From UBA5794 sp963714375 (lineage in GTDB: Bacteria; Actinomycetota; Acidimicrobiia; Spongiisociales; UBA5794): 64,000 nt of DNA. Below the pieces are notes generated by a model. That model saw only the letters and a program-made list of their open reading frames with translations, made no database searches and was not told the origin of the DNA. The DNA lies in NCBI GenBank assembly GCA_963714375.1, contig CAVQOG010000006.1, positions 310,001 through 374,000 of the forward strand, written 5' to 3'. This document shows, piece after piece, positions 48,773-56,421 of this stretch; position 1 is the first letter of the stretch, and the number at the start of each line of letters is the position of its first letter. The translations under genes were made by a program, and so were the position numbers.

Positions 48773-49546
48773 ATGAATACGTGGAAGATCATCAGACCAT
48801 CCTTGGCCGCTGGCGCATTCTTAGCCGGTCAGATGGCGCACGCCATCAAACGAGATGACCTACCGACTCTGGAGAACCAGGATCCGTCCGGTAGATTCGG
48901 CAATCCCGATTCCCCTCCCCTCACGATCGTCTATCTCGGTGACAGCTCCGTAACCGCGCCGGGCGTCGAACCCCTCGACTACTCGTGGCCACGGCAGATC
49001 GCTTTACATCTGGGAGAACGGTTCTTTGTCAACGCCATCAGCGTTGCCGTCGGTGGATCCAAGGCACGAGATGTGCTTGCGACGCAACTGGACCAGGCGA
49101 TCGCACTCAAGCCAGACATCGCCTATCTGTCCGTCGGCTCCAATGATGCCCTCCGTGGCACCCCTGTGCCGCGCTTTGAGGCCGAATACGATCGGATCGT
49201 TGCCCGCCTCCATGCAAACGTCCCGTCGGTCGGGCTTTCAGGTGTCGGTGATCTCGGCACAATTCCCCGACTTCCCGAATTGATGCGAGGCGTGGCCCGA
49301 ATCCGGGCACGAGCCATCGACCACGCGATCGGGCGTGTGCGGGTGAATTACCCACGAGCCATCAAGTCGAACGCGTGGAACGTCATGCATCCAGCCTTTG
49401 AAGAACACCCCGAGATGTTCGCCAGTGACCTCTTTCATGCCTCAGCTGAGGGGCATCTTCTCTTCGCGTCCGTTGGCAGGCCCGTCGCCGACAAACTGGT
49501 CGAGGTGTGGCAGGCACAGGTCTACAGCACCCGCGCAGACACCTAG
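48773..49546 (+). CDS. SGNH/GDSL-family hydrolase
   Basis: 257 residues from the ATG at 48773. Block I with the catalytic Ser 'TIVYLGDSSVTAPGV', block II Gly 'AVGGSKARDV', block III 'LSVGSNDALRGTP', and the Asp/His pair near the end in 'FASDLFHASAEGHLLFA' (DxxH). A lipase/esterase fold; the N-terminal 30 residues contain a weak hydrophobic segment, so membrane attachment or export is possible. Convergent with the uridine-kinase remnant and overlapping it by 4 bp. Confidence 0.83.
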   Translation: MNTWKIIRPSLAAGAFLAGQMAHAIKRDDLPTLENQDPSGRFGNPDSPPLTIVYLGDSSVTAPGVEPLDYSWPRQIALHLGERFFVNAISVAVGGSKARDVLATQLDQAIALKPDIAYLSVGSNDALRGTPVPRFEAEYDRIVARLHANVPSVGLSGVGDLGTIPRLPELMRGVARIRARAIDHAIGRVRVNYPRAIKSNAWNVMHPAFEEHPEMFASDLFHASAEGHLLFASVGRPVADKLVEVWQAQVYSTRADT

Positions 49547-49770
49547 TGCGACGAAGGTTTTGATCGATCCAAGAAATGTTGGATCATCAACGAGACCCTA
49601 CCAATGGCTCCCGTGTTGATGCCTTCGGGAATGATGACGTCTGCGTACCGCTTAGTGCCTTCAACGATCACGGCCGGTTGCGGAACCAGAGTGATTGTTT
49701 CGTCGGTTCGACGGTGGGTCTCGAAGTCATACACGGGTCGCGCAATGGACAGTCCGTCGCTCAGAAGTCA
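49543..49770 (-). pseudogene. uridine kinase (udk) remnant with N-terminal and internal deletions
   Basis: Open frame of 75 codons after an in-frame TGA. It reads 'PVYDFETHRRTDETITLVPQ', then 'AVIVEG' joined straight to 'TKRYADVIIPEG', ending 'MIQHFLDRSKPSSH'. The first piece is the uridine-binding 'P-YDY--H-R---T' segment of Udk and the second is its C-terminal motif; about 80 residues normally between them, and the N-terminal P-loop domain, are missing. A heptad pair TCAGAAG/TCAGCGA sits at its upstream end (about 49761-49774). A functional kinase is excluded; a translated fragment from the GTG at 49734 cannot be. Confidence 0.75.
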
Positions 49771-49797
49771 GCGATGTCGATCGTCATGGCTGCAACG

Positions 49798-50631
49798 CTA
49801 CTGCTTGCCTGGAGGCTCCGAAGTGTCAGCCGAATCCGGCATGGTGTCGATATCGAGCGAATCACTTGCATTTCGAAGGGTCACGTCTCCCGAAAAAGAG
49901 GAAAACTCAAGGCTCATCGTCCCTGCCCGTTCACCGGGTGTGGACGTGATCTTGTTGTGGATCGTCCCCGACAATGTCTTGATCGAAGCCTTGACCTCCA
50001 TGCCAGGAACGAGTCCGAGCCGAGCATCCCCACTCATGGTGGAAACCTCAAGTTCGGTTCCTGCGAACCTTCGAACGATGACGTCGCCGGAGGCTGACTT
50101 GATCCGAGCCGTACGTCCGACCTCGTGGACCTGGACATCGCCCGAAGCGGTGTTGACCCGCAGGTACTTCGCCGACCGAAGACGCACATCCCCACTTGCT
50201 GACTCGATCGTCGCCTCGCCGTGCACATCGGAGATGTACGAGTCTCCAGAAGCGACATGAAGCGTCAGCTCACCGACGGGTCGATCAAGACGTATGTCGC
50301 CGCTGGCAGCTCGGATCGCGACCTCGCCCATGGGAAGTCTGACCCGCACAGCACCAGCGCCGGTGTCGATCTTGAGAGATCCGCCGGCGGGAGCGGTGAC
50401 ACTGATATCCACGCCCTTGGCAAACAATCTGCGCTTCAATTGCTTGGCCACAACGGCGACATGGTCTTCAGAGGCTTCGATCGCTACCGCATCCACAGCT
50501 TCATCGCTCCCGCTCAGGACGACCGTGACACGCGCATTCGTCCCTTCTTTGACAACAATGTCGCCGTTGTATGACGAGATATCGATTGCCGGTGATCCAA
50601 CGACGTCGAAAGTGACCGTACGCTCGCTCAT
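49798..50631 (-). CDS. DUF4097 beta-helix-repeat protein
   Basis: 277 residues built of short strands with a recurring 'xxSGDxxL/V' unit: 'AASGDIRLDRP', 'VASGDSYISDV', 'SASGDVRLRSA', 'TASGDVQVHEV', 'SASGDVIVRRF', 'TMSGDARLGLV', 'SFSGDVTLRNA', typical of DUF4097 (adhesin-like beta solenoid). No signal peptide, so probably cytoplasmic. Its start overlaps the RHH gene stop by 4 bp. Role unknown; often paired with a small DNA-binding protein, as here. Confidence 0.88.
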   Translation of the reverse strand: MSERTVTFDVVGSPAIDISSYNGDIVVKEGTNARVTVVLSGSDEAVDAVAIEASEDHVAVVAKQLKRRLFAKGVDISVTAPAGGSLKIDTGAGAVRVRLPMGEVAIRAASGDIRLDRPVGELTLHVASGDSYISDVHGEATIESASGDVRLRSAKYLRVNTASGDVQVHEVGRTARIKSASGDVIVRRFAGTELEVSTMSGDARLGLVPGMEVKASIKTLSGTIHNKITSTPGERAGTMSLEFSSFSGDVTLRNASDSLDIDTMPDSADTSEPPGKQ

Positions 50632-51077
50632 GTCTCAATCGTCCCATCGAAACGAGAACTCGTGGTTGTCTTCGTTCGGTTGGTCTTCCCCGCCAGGGCA
50701 CGGACCACGAACGTGTTCACGGAATCGCCGGCGTCGGCAGCTGCGCTTTCCAGATCAACTTTGAGTCCCTGTGGCAATCGCACCGTCATACGAGCTCCGA
50801 GATCCTCGGCGTTGACGGCAATGGGGTCGTTTGCCGGTTGGACACGAAGCGTTGGCTGTCCCTCACGCAACACCACCTCGACCGTTCGATCCGGAAGCTG
50901 TGAACCGACCTCAATCGCTGCTTGCTCCGCTAGCGATGATCCGGCCTGCCTGAGTGCGGGCTCAAGCGCAGCCAGGATCGCATCGCCAGCAGCCTCAACC
51001 GATTCGTCATCGGCAGCGAGCCGTAGTTGGCCTTGCACGACAGCCCTGAACTCGGCTACGACGCTATCGATGTCCAT
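50628..51077 (-). CDS. protein with C-terminal ribbon-helix-helix domain
   Basis: 149 residues. N-terminal helical part of about 60 residues, a strand region 'DRTVEVVLREGQPTLRVQ', then 'ARMTVRLPQGLKVDLESAAADAGDSVNTFVVRALAGK', a ribbon-helix-helix (HicB/Arc-like) DNA-binding pattern with a basic tail. Probably an autoregulator of the small protein-RHH-DUF4097 operon; no toxin is seen beside it. Confidence 0.75.
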   Translation of the reverse strand: MDIDSVVAEFRAVVQGQLRLAADDESVEAAGDAILAALEPALRQAGSSLAEQAAIEVGSQLPDRTVEVVLREGQPTLRVQPANDPIAVNAEDLGARMTVRLPQGLKVDLESAAADAGDSVNTFVVRALAGKTNRTKTTTSSRFDGTIET

Positions 51078-51205
51078 CGATCTGTTCCGACCTGGTGCAT
51101 CGGTGCATCCACCAAACTCACCAGCTGGTGCTCACGTTCTTCCGCAGTGCTGTTGCGCAGCAGTGTGCGTGCAAGCACGCTTTGTGGGTTCTTGTACCAC
51201 ATCAT
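51056..51205 (-). CDS. 49-residue protein preceding the RHH gene
   Basis: A small open frame with a strong ribosome binding site (AAAGGAGG, 7 nt from the first of two ATG codons). Product begins Met-Met-Trp-Tyr-Lys-Asn-Pro and continues 'LARTLLRNSTAEEREHQLVS', amphipathic helical, ending 'TSIAS'. It overlaps the RHH start by 22 bp, suggesting coupled translation. It could be a genuine small protein or a leader that sets RHH translation. Confidence 0.55.
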   Translation of the reverse strand: MMWYKNPQSVLARTLLRNSTAEEREHQLVSLVDAPMHQVGTDRWTSIAS

Positions 51206-51231
51206 GTCGCTTCCTCCTTTCATGACTTCTT

Positions 51232-51272
51232 TATGATGTCAGCATAGTGTCATACTACTGTCTACTTGTCAA
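51232..51272 (-). promoter_or_regulatory. promoter and candidate operator of the RHH/DUF4097 operon
   Basis: On the minus strand TTGACA (51267-51272), 17 bp, CACTAT (51244-51249). An inverted repeat TATGA-N13-TCATA (51232-51254) overlaps the -10 box and could be the RHH operator. Confidence 0.5.
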
Positions 51273-51275
51273 CTT

Positions 51276-51380
51276 CTTCGGATTCCAGATCACAGATCCC
51301 TGATTCCAGACAGAAGGAGCAGATCCGGAATCCGGAATCCGGAATCCGGTATCTGGAATCTGAACTCTGGTATCTTCGGA
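51276..51380. repeat. heptad repeat array, fifteen units, upstream of the TPP riboswitch
   Basis: Fifteen 7-bp units in one register, bounded on both sides by CTTCGGA: CTTCGGA, TTCCAGA, TCACAGA, TCCCTGA, TTCCAGA, CAGAAGG, AGCAGAT, CCGGAAT three times, CCGGTAT, CTGGAAT, CTGAACT, CTGGTAT, CTTCGGA. The -10 box of the thiamine operon is formed by the last two units. Confidence 0.9.
51371..51376 (+). promoter_or_regulatory. -10 box TATCTT of the thiamine operon
   Basis: GTATCTT; the expected start of transcription 7 nt later is the first base of riboswitch helix P1. Confidence 0.6.
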
Positions 51381-51383
51381 GTA

Positions 51384-51490
51384 CCACACCGGGGAGCTCG
51401 GAGATACCGTGCTGAGAGGGTGGCTCTGCAACCTGCACTGCCATCGACCCGTTGAACCTGACTGGATAATCCCAGCGGAGGAAGGGGTGG
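51384..51490 (+). ncRNA. TPP riboswitch with the start codon inside helix P1
   Basis: Conserved elements of the Thi-box in order: GGGGAGC after P1 (51391), CTGAGA (51412-51417), ACCC, then TTGAACCTGACTGGATAAT (51452-51470) and CCAGCGGAGGAAGGGG. P1 pairs CCACACC (51384-51390) with GGGGTGG (51484-51490), one A-G mismatch. The 3' strand contains the GTG start codon (51487-51489), and GGAGG (51477-51481) of the ribosome binding site lies in the conserved core. Ligand binding would stabilise P1 and hide both. Confidence 0.93.
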
Positions 51491-52146
51491 AGCCGATCGA
51501 ACCTTCAGCTTTGCGAGCGATCATATTTGCCGGCGGAGAAATCGGTACCCGACCCTCCCCCGATACCGACGTATTCGTCGTTGCCGCCGATTCGGGATGG
51601 GACCACGCTGCTGAGCTGGGACATCGCGTTGACCTCCTCGTAGGCGATCTTGATTCCATTTCCCAAGCCGGCCTCGTCGCTGCTGAATCCTCAGGTACAG
51701 CAATCGAACGACATCCACAGCACAAGGATGACACCGACTTCGCACTGGCGCTCGACGCCGTGATCGATCGGGAATACTCGCAGCTCGACATCTATGGGGG
51801 TGAAGGAGGACGCACCGGTCACCTCCTTGGTGTCGCTACTGCCTTGACCCACGAACGGCTGCGACACATGGCCATCACGTGGCATGTCGCGACTGGCTCG
51901 GTTCATCCACTCATCAATGGCGGAACCATCGAAATCGATGCATTCGTCGGTACGACGGTGTCCCTCATCGTTGTCTCCGATTGCACCGGCGTGTCGGTGG
52001 AAGGGCTGACGTGGCCACTCAGCAACGAAACGCTCAAACGGGGAACCTCTCGGGGACTCAGCAACACAACCAACGCCGAGCGGGCAACCGTGTCGATCAA
52101 CACGGGGGCAATGCTCGTGGTCGTGGAAGGAAACACATCCCAATGA
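51487..52146 (+). CDS. thiamine pyrophosphokinase
   Basis: 219 residues from the GTG at 51487. 'IIFAGGEIG', 'VVAADSGWDHAAELGHRVDLLVGDLDSIS', 'HPQHKDDTDFALALDAVI' and 'DIYGGEGGRTGHLLG' are the catalytic and thiamine-binding motifs of ThiN/TPK. It phosphorylates thiamine to TPP, the riboswitch ligand. Heads an operon with thiBPQ, joined by 4-bp overlaps, so uptake and activation of thiamine are controlled together by end-product feedback. Confidence 0.93.
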   Translation: MEPIEPSALRAIIFAGGEIGTRPSPDTDVFVVAADSGWDHAAELGHRVDLLVGDLDSISQAGLVAAESSGTAIERHPQHKDDTDFALALDAVIDREYSQLDIYGGEGGRTGHLLGVATALTHERLRHMAITWHVATGSVHPLINGGTIEIDAFVGTTVSLIVVSDCTGVSVEGLTWPLSNETLKRGTSRGLSNTTNAERATVSINTGAMLVVVEGNTSQ

Positions 52147-53201
52147 GCAGGAACACCGCAAGAGGTACCCCGGCGCGCGTTCTGATCATCGCAGCGGTCG
52201 CCGTTTCACTGTTCGCCACTGCATGTACGTCGGCCGCGAACCCGGGCGAGATCGTGTTGTTGACGCACGATTCGTTCGCTGTCTCCGATGGTGTGCTCGA
52301 AGAGTTCACCACTCAAACAGGGATTGTCGTCGTCCAGCGAACCGGCGGTGATGCGGGAACGATGCTCAACCAGGCAATCCTGACGAAAGACAACCCGATT
52401 GCCGATGTGATCTACGGGGTCGACAACACTTTCATCTCACGGGCAATCGACAACGACCTCTTCATCAGTCATCGTGCTTCCGGAATTGACAATGTGTCCG
52501 AATTGCTGCTCGTTGAAGGGGATCTTGCGACACCCATCGACTATGGGGATGTGTGCGTCAACTACCACATCAAGGAAATGGAAAGCCGAGACATACCCAT
52601 TCCCGGCAATCTCGACAACCTGCTCGACCCCGCATACAGGGATCTCCTTGTCGTTGAAGATCCGGCAACCTCCTCGCCGGGACTTGCGTTCTTGATGGCG
52701 ACGATCGCTACCTATCCCGAAGGCGAGGACTACGACTGGCGGGCCTATTGGGCGGATCTGTTTGCAAACGGAGTATCCGTCGCATCTGATTGGTCCGAGG
52801 CGTACTACACCCAGTTCTCCCAGGCTGGCGGTGATCGGCCACTTGCCGTGTCATACGCTTCGTCGCCGCCCGCCGAGGTGTTCTTCGGTGAACTCACTGA
52901 GGCACCTACCGGTGTGATGACGGAGGGGTGTTTCCGCCAGATCGAGTATGCGGGAATCCTCAAGGGCACCAAACAGGAGGCGAACGCAGCAGCTCTGATC
53001 GACTTCCTGTTGTCCCCAACGTTCCAGAATGACATTCCGCTCAACATGTTTGTCTACCCGGCCAACTCACAGGCAACACTGCCACAGGTGTTCGCGGACT
53101 ACACCGTGTTCCCTGATGCGCCGGTAATCATGGAACCCCACACGATCGACGCGAACCGTGAAAGGTGGATAGAGGAGTGGACGCAGATCGCCCGCTCATA
53201 G
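52143..53201 (+). CDS. thiB: thiamine ABC transporter, substrate-binding lipoprotein
   Basis: 352 residues from the ATG at 52143 (ATGA overlap). Signal peptide 'VLIIAAVAVSLFATAC' with Cys as lipid anchor. ThiB-like sequence: 'IVLLTHDSFAVSDGVLEEFTTQTGI', 'NPIADVIYGVDNTFISRA', 'IDYGDVCVNYH', 'WSEAYYTQFSQAGGDRPLAVSYASSPPAEV'. Captures thiamine or its phosphates outside the cell and delivers it to ThiP. Confidence 0.93.
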   Translation: MSRNTARGTPARVLIIAAVAVSLFATACTSAANPGEIVLLTHDSFAVSDGVLEEFTTQTGIVVVQRTGGDAGTMLNQAILTKDNPIADVIYGVDNTFISRAIDNDLFISHRASGIDNVSELLLVEGDLATPIDYGDVCVNYHIKEMESRDIPIPGNLDNLLDPAYRDLLVVEDPATSSPGLAFLMATIATYPEGEDYDWRAYWADLFANGVSVASDWSEAYYTQFSQAGGDRPLAVSYASSPPAEVFFGELTEAPTGVMTEGCFRQIEYAGILKGTKQEANAAALIDFLLSPTFQNDIPLNMFVYPANSQATLPQVFADYTVFPDAPVIMEPHTIDANRERWIEEWTQIARS

Positions 53202-54862
53202 ACCGGAGCATCAGTCCGGTGCCTGCCGGATCCAGGTCTGCCGGGTCGAGGCTTGGCCGGGCAGCGCTTGTCGCCATCCCCGCAGTCTTCCTCGGATACT
53301 TCTTCGTGTATCCGGTGATCTCGATCACGATCCGTGGACTCACCGTTGACGGATCCATCCACCTCGGGGTCATCCGGGATGTACTCAGCGACCCAGCGCT
53401 CCAGCGAATCGCTTGGTTCACACTCTGGCAAGCGACCGTTTCGACAGTGCTGACCGTGGTAATCGCCATGCCTGCGGCATGGGTATTCGCGCGCTTCGAT
53501 TTCCATGGCAAGCGAGTGCTCAGGGCCATAACGCTCATCCCATTCGTGCTGCCGACCCTCGTGGTTGGCACCGCGTTCCTTGCTCTGATCGGACCTCGTG
53601 GAGCAACCGGTGTTGACCTGACCGGCACTGTGTGGATCATCCTGATGGCTCATGTGTTCTACAACTACGCGATCGTTGTACGAGGTGTCGGGGCCTATTG
53701 GGAACGCATTGACCCTGCTATCGAACAGGCAGCCCGGACGCTCGGCGCCTCGCCTGCCACCGTGCTTCGCACAGTCACGCTTCCTCTCCTGCGACCGGCG
53801 ATCGCCTCAACCAGCGCTCTCATCTTCCTGTTCTCATTCACTTCCTTCGGTGTGGTCCTCCTTCTTGGCGACCTCACCCATACGACGATCGAAGTCGAGA
53901 TCTGGCGGCAGGCAACAGCATTCCTGCGTCTCGACATAGCCTCGACACTTGCAGTCCTCCAGCTGATCGGTGTCGGGGTGGTGCTGATCCTGTACGGTCG
54001 GTACCAACGCAGAACCGCGGTGGCATTCCGCCACGATGTGGTCCGACCACCAAGGCCAACAACCCGACGGGACAAGGTTCTGGTATCGGGCATCGTGGCA
54101 TCGATGATTGCCATCATCGGTATCCCGATTGCGGTCCTCGTGTGGAAATCCTTCGTGGAGCCAGCAGGTGGACTCGGATTCGGGAACTACTCGTCCTTGG
54201 CGAGTCTCCCAACACAAAGTGCTGCATTCGTTGATCCCATCGAGGCGATAGCGAACTCCCTTCGCTTCGCCACGATTGCTGGCCTCATCGCGCTCTTCAT
54301 CGGTGTTGTCGCGAGTGCAGCGCTCACCTATTCGTCGCGTCGTGTGTCGTCACTCTTTGACATATTCGTGATGCTGCCGCTCGGCACCTCAGCGGTAACC
54401 ATTGGATTCGGGTTCCTTGTGGCACTCGACTGGCCAGTCGACCTACGAGCGTCACTCATCCTGATCCCCATCGCGCATGCCCTCGTTGCAATACCGTTCG
54501 TTGTTCGGACGACAACGCCAACGCTCGGGTCAATACAGCGCCAGTTGCGAGATGCAGCAGCAACCCTTGGTGCGAGTCCATGGCGAGCGTGGTGGTCCGT
54601 CGAATTCCGGCTCGTAGGACGGGCAATTCTTGTGGGAGGCGCATTTGCGTTCGCCATCTCGATGGGTGAGTTCGGTGCCACCGCGTTCATTGCTCGCCCT
54701 GGCTCACCAACGATGCCTATTGCGATATTCAAACTGCTCGGACGGCCTGGAGGGTCACCGTTCGGCGCTGCACTCGCCATGAGTGTGATACTCATGGTGG
54801 TTACCGCGGCCGCCATCTTGATCATCGACTCGATTCGACCCGAACAACGGGGCGAACTATGA
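53165..54862 (+). CDS. thiP: thiamine ABC transporter permease (two fused halves)
   Basis: 565 residues from the GTG at 53165; a GTG at 53177 is equally possible, both inside the thiB gene. About twelve membrane helices in two halves, each with the EAA loop: 'RIDPAIEQAARTLGASPATVLRTVTLPLLRPAI' and 'QRQLRDAAATLGASPWRAWWSVEFRLVGRAI'. This fused form is normal for ThiP. Overlaps thiQ by 4 bp. Confidence 0.92.
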   Translation: MDRGVDADRPLIDRSISPVPAGSRSAGSRLGRAALVAIPAVFLGYFFVYPVISITIRGLTVDGSIHLGVIRDVLSDPALQRIAWFTLWQATVSTVLTVVIAMPAAWVFARFDFHGKRVLRAITLIPFVLPTLVVGTAFLALIGPRGATGVDLTGTVWIILMAHVFYNYAIVVRGVGAYWERIDPAIEQAARTLGASPATVLRTVTLPLLRPAIASTSALIFLFSFTSFGVVLLLGDLTHTTIEVEIWRQATAFLRLDIASTLAVLQLIGVGVVLILYGRYQRRTAVAFRHDVVRPPRPTTRRDKVLVSGIVASMIAIIGIPIAVLVWKSFVEPAGGLGFGNYSSLASLPTQSAAFVDPIEAIANSLRFATIAGLIALFIGVVASAALTYSSRRVSSLFDIFVMLPLGTSAVTIGFGFLVALDWPVDLRASLILIPIAHALVAIPFVVRTTTPTLGSIQRQLRDAAATLGASPWRAWWSVEFRLVGRAILVGGAFAFAISMGEFGATAFIARPGSPTMPIAIFKLLGRPGGSPFGAALAMSVILMVVTAAAILIIDSIRPEQRGEL

Positions 54863-55818
54863 GCCTCACCGTAAGGAATCTATCTGTCGCATACGGTTCG
54901 GCCGTTGCTCTTGACTCGGTCGACCTCAGCATTTCCACCGGTGAGCGGTTCGCCATCATGGGTTCCTCCGGTTCGGGGAAGTCGAGCCTTCTACGAGCTA
55001 TCGCCGGAATCATCCCTTGCTCGGGTTCCGTCATCATCGATGGACAGGACATCTCCCAACTCCCGACACACCAGCGACCGATCGGTTTGATGTTTCAGGA
55101 CTACGCACTCTTCCCCCACATGAACGTTGTCGACAATGTCGCATTTGGGCTCCGTATGCAGGGGCTCGGCCACTCCGAGCGCACAGCGCGGGCACGAGAC
55201 CTCCTGGACATCGTTGGCCTCGCGAGCTTCGCTTCGAGAGATGCAGCGACGCTCTCGGGTGGTGAACAGCAGCGGGTTGCACTCGCGAGGACACTGGCAC
55301 CAGAGCCCTCGATCGTCATGTTCGACGAACCACTCGGATCGCTCGACTCTGCACTGCGCGAGTCACTCCTTGACCAGATGCGCCGGATTGTCAGCGAGCT
55401 TGGCACAACGTCGCTCTATGTCACCCATGACCGAGGTGAGGCCTTCGCCTTCGCCGACCGGATGGCAGTCCTCGTCGACGGCGTCGTTGCACGTATCGGA
55501 TCGCCACGGGAGGTGTGGAACGACCCGGGAACAGTCACAATCGCACGGTTGATCGGTCATCCAAATGTCGTATCAGGCAGCCTCGGAAGAGACGGATCCC
55601 TATCACTCCCCATGACCGCAATCGTTCAAGAAACAGGTGGAAGCCACACCGGCATCGTGGTTGACACCACCTTCACGGATGGTCGTTACATGGTGACCGT
55701 CTCGCTTGACGGATCGAGGGACCGCGTATCGTTCCTGACGGATGATCCGCCAGCCATCGCAGCGCCGATCGCTCTTGCTATCGACGAGACCCAGGCGATC
55801 CCGCTGCGTCACGAGTGA
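54859..55818 (+). CDS. thiQ: thiamine ABC transporter ATPase
   Basis: 319 residues. Walker A 'GSSGSGKSSLL', Q-loop 'LMFQDYALFPHMNV', signature 'LSGGEQQRVALARTLA', Walker B 'SIVMFDEPLGSLD', His switch 'YVTHDRGEA'. About 90 C-terminal residues beyond the ATPase form a regulatory/TOBE-like part. Last gene under the TPP riboswitch. Confidence 0.92.
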   Translation: MSLTVRNLSVAYGSAVALDSVDLSISTGERFAIMGSSGSGKSSLLRAIAGIIPCSGSVIIDGQDISQLPTHQRPIGLMFQDYALFPHMNVVDNVAFGLRMQGLGHSERTARARDLLDIVGLASFASRDAATLSGGEQQRVALARTLAPEPSIVMFDEPLGSLDSALRESLLDQMRRIVSELGTTSLYVTHDRGEAFAFADRMAVLVDGVVARIGSPREVWNDPGTVTIARLIGHPNVVSGSLGRDGSLSLPMTAIVQETGGSHTGIVVDTTFTDGRYMVTVSLDGSRDRVSFLTDDPPAIAAPIALAIDETQAIPLRHE

Positions 55819-55863
55819 CAACCCACTCGGCTTGTCGAGAAAGCGATCCGTCCCACTCCGCCT

Positions 55864-56421
55864 TCATCCGGCGAGATCGACGGCGCTCATGATCGACCCG
55901 AAACCTGCCTCAAGCGTGACTGCCGTATGTCGAGCAATCTCGCGCGCTCGATAGACCTTGTGTGTCGGTGTCACAATGTCGAAGGTGTGAGTGGCGTCAA
56001 GGACAAAGATCAACTCGTACCCGAGATCCGAGGCCATGCGCGCTGTCGATTCACAGCACATATTCGTCTGGATACCACACACCGCCACACCGGTTATCCC
56101 ATGCTCCTTGAGCCATGCGTCAAGATCGACATCACCGTAGAACGCAGAGTGAACCTTCTTCGTTACGAGAAGATCGGGTTCCCCGGTCACCACATCCTTG
56201 AAGGCATAGCCTGGTGAACCTTCTGCAAGAGGCGAGGTCCGATCCTGGGAGGCATGACGGACAAACACGATCGGCCATTCCTGCTCGCGCCATGCCGCTA
56301 TGAGACGCTGAACGTTGTCCTCACACTCAAGGTTGTTTCGTGGACCCCAATACCTGGAATCATCAAACCCCTTCTGAACATCGACAACGACGAGCGCTGT
56401 ACTGCCTTTCCAATCTGGCAT
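55864..56421 (-). CDS. isochorismatase-like cysteine hydrolase
   Basis: 185 residues. Catalytic triad of the family: Asp in 'ALVVVDVQKGF', Lys in 'LLVTKKVHSAFYGDVDLDAWL', Cys in 'VAVCGIQTNMCCESTARMA'. These enzymes hydrolyse amide bonds of small molecules such as nicotinamide or act on isochorismate; the substrate is not clear. It starts at the base after the stop of the cyclo-ligase fusion, so the two are one transcription unit. Confidence 0.88.
   Translation of the reverse strand: MPDWKGSTALVVVDVQKGFDDSRYWGPRNNLECEDNVQRLIAAWREQEWPIVFVRHASQDRTSPLAEGSPGYAFKDVVTGEPDLLVTKKVHSAFYGDVDLDAWLKEHGITGVAVCGIQTNMCCESTARMASDLGYELIFVLDATHTFDIVTPTHKVYRAREIARHTAVTLEAGFGSIMSAVDLAG

Noticed and set aside
49543..49734. 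functional uridine kinase or complete small protein
   Set aside because: The P-loop domain and a central segment are missing; only two separate blocks of the family remain.
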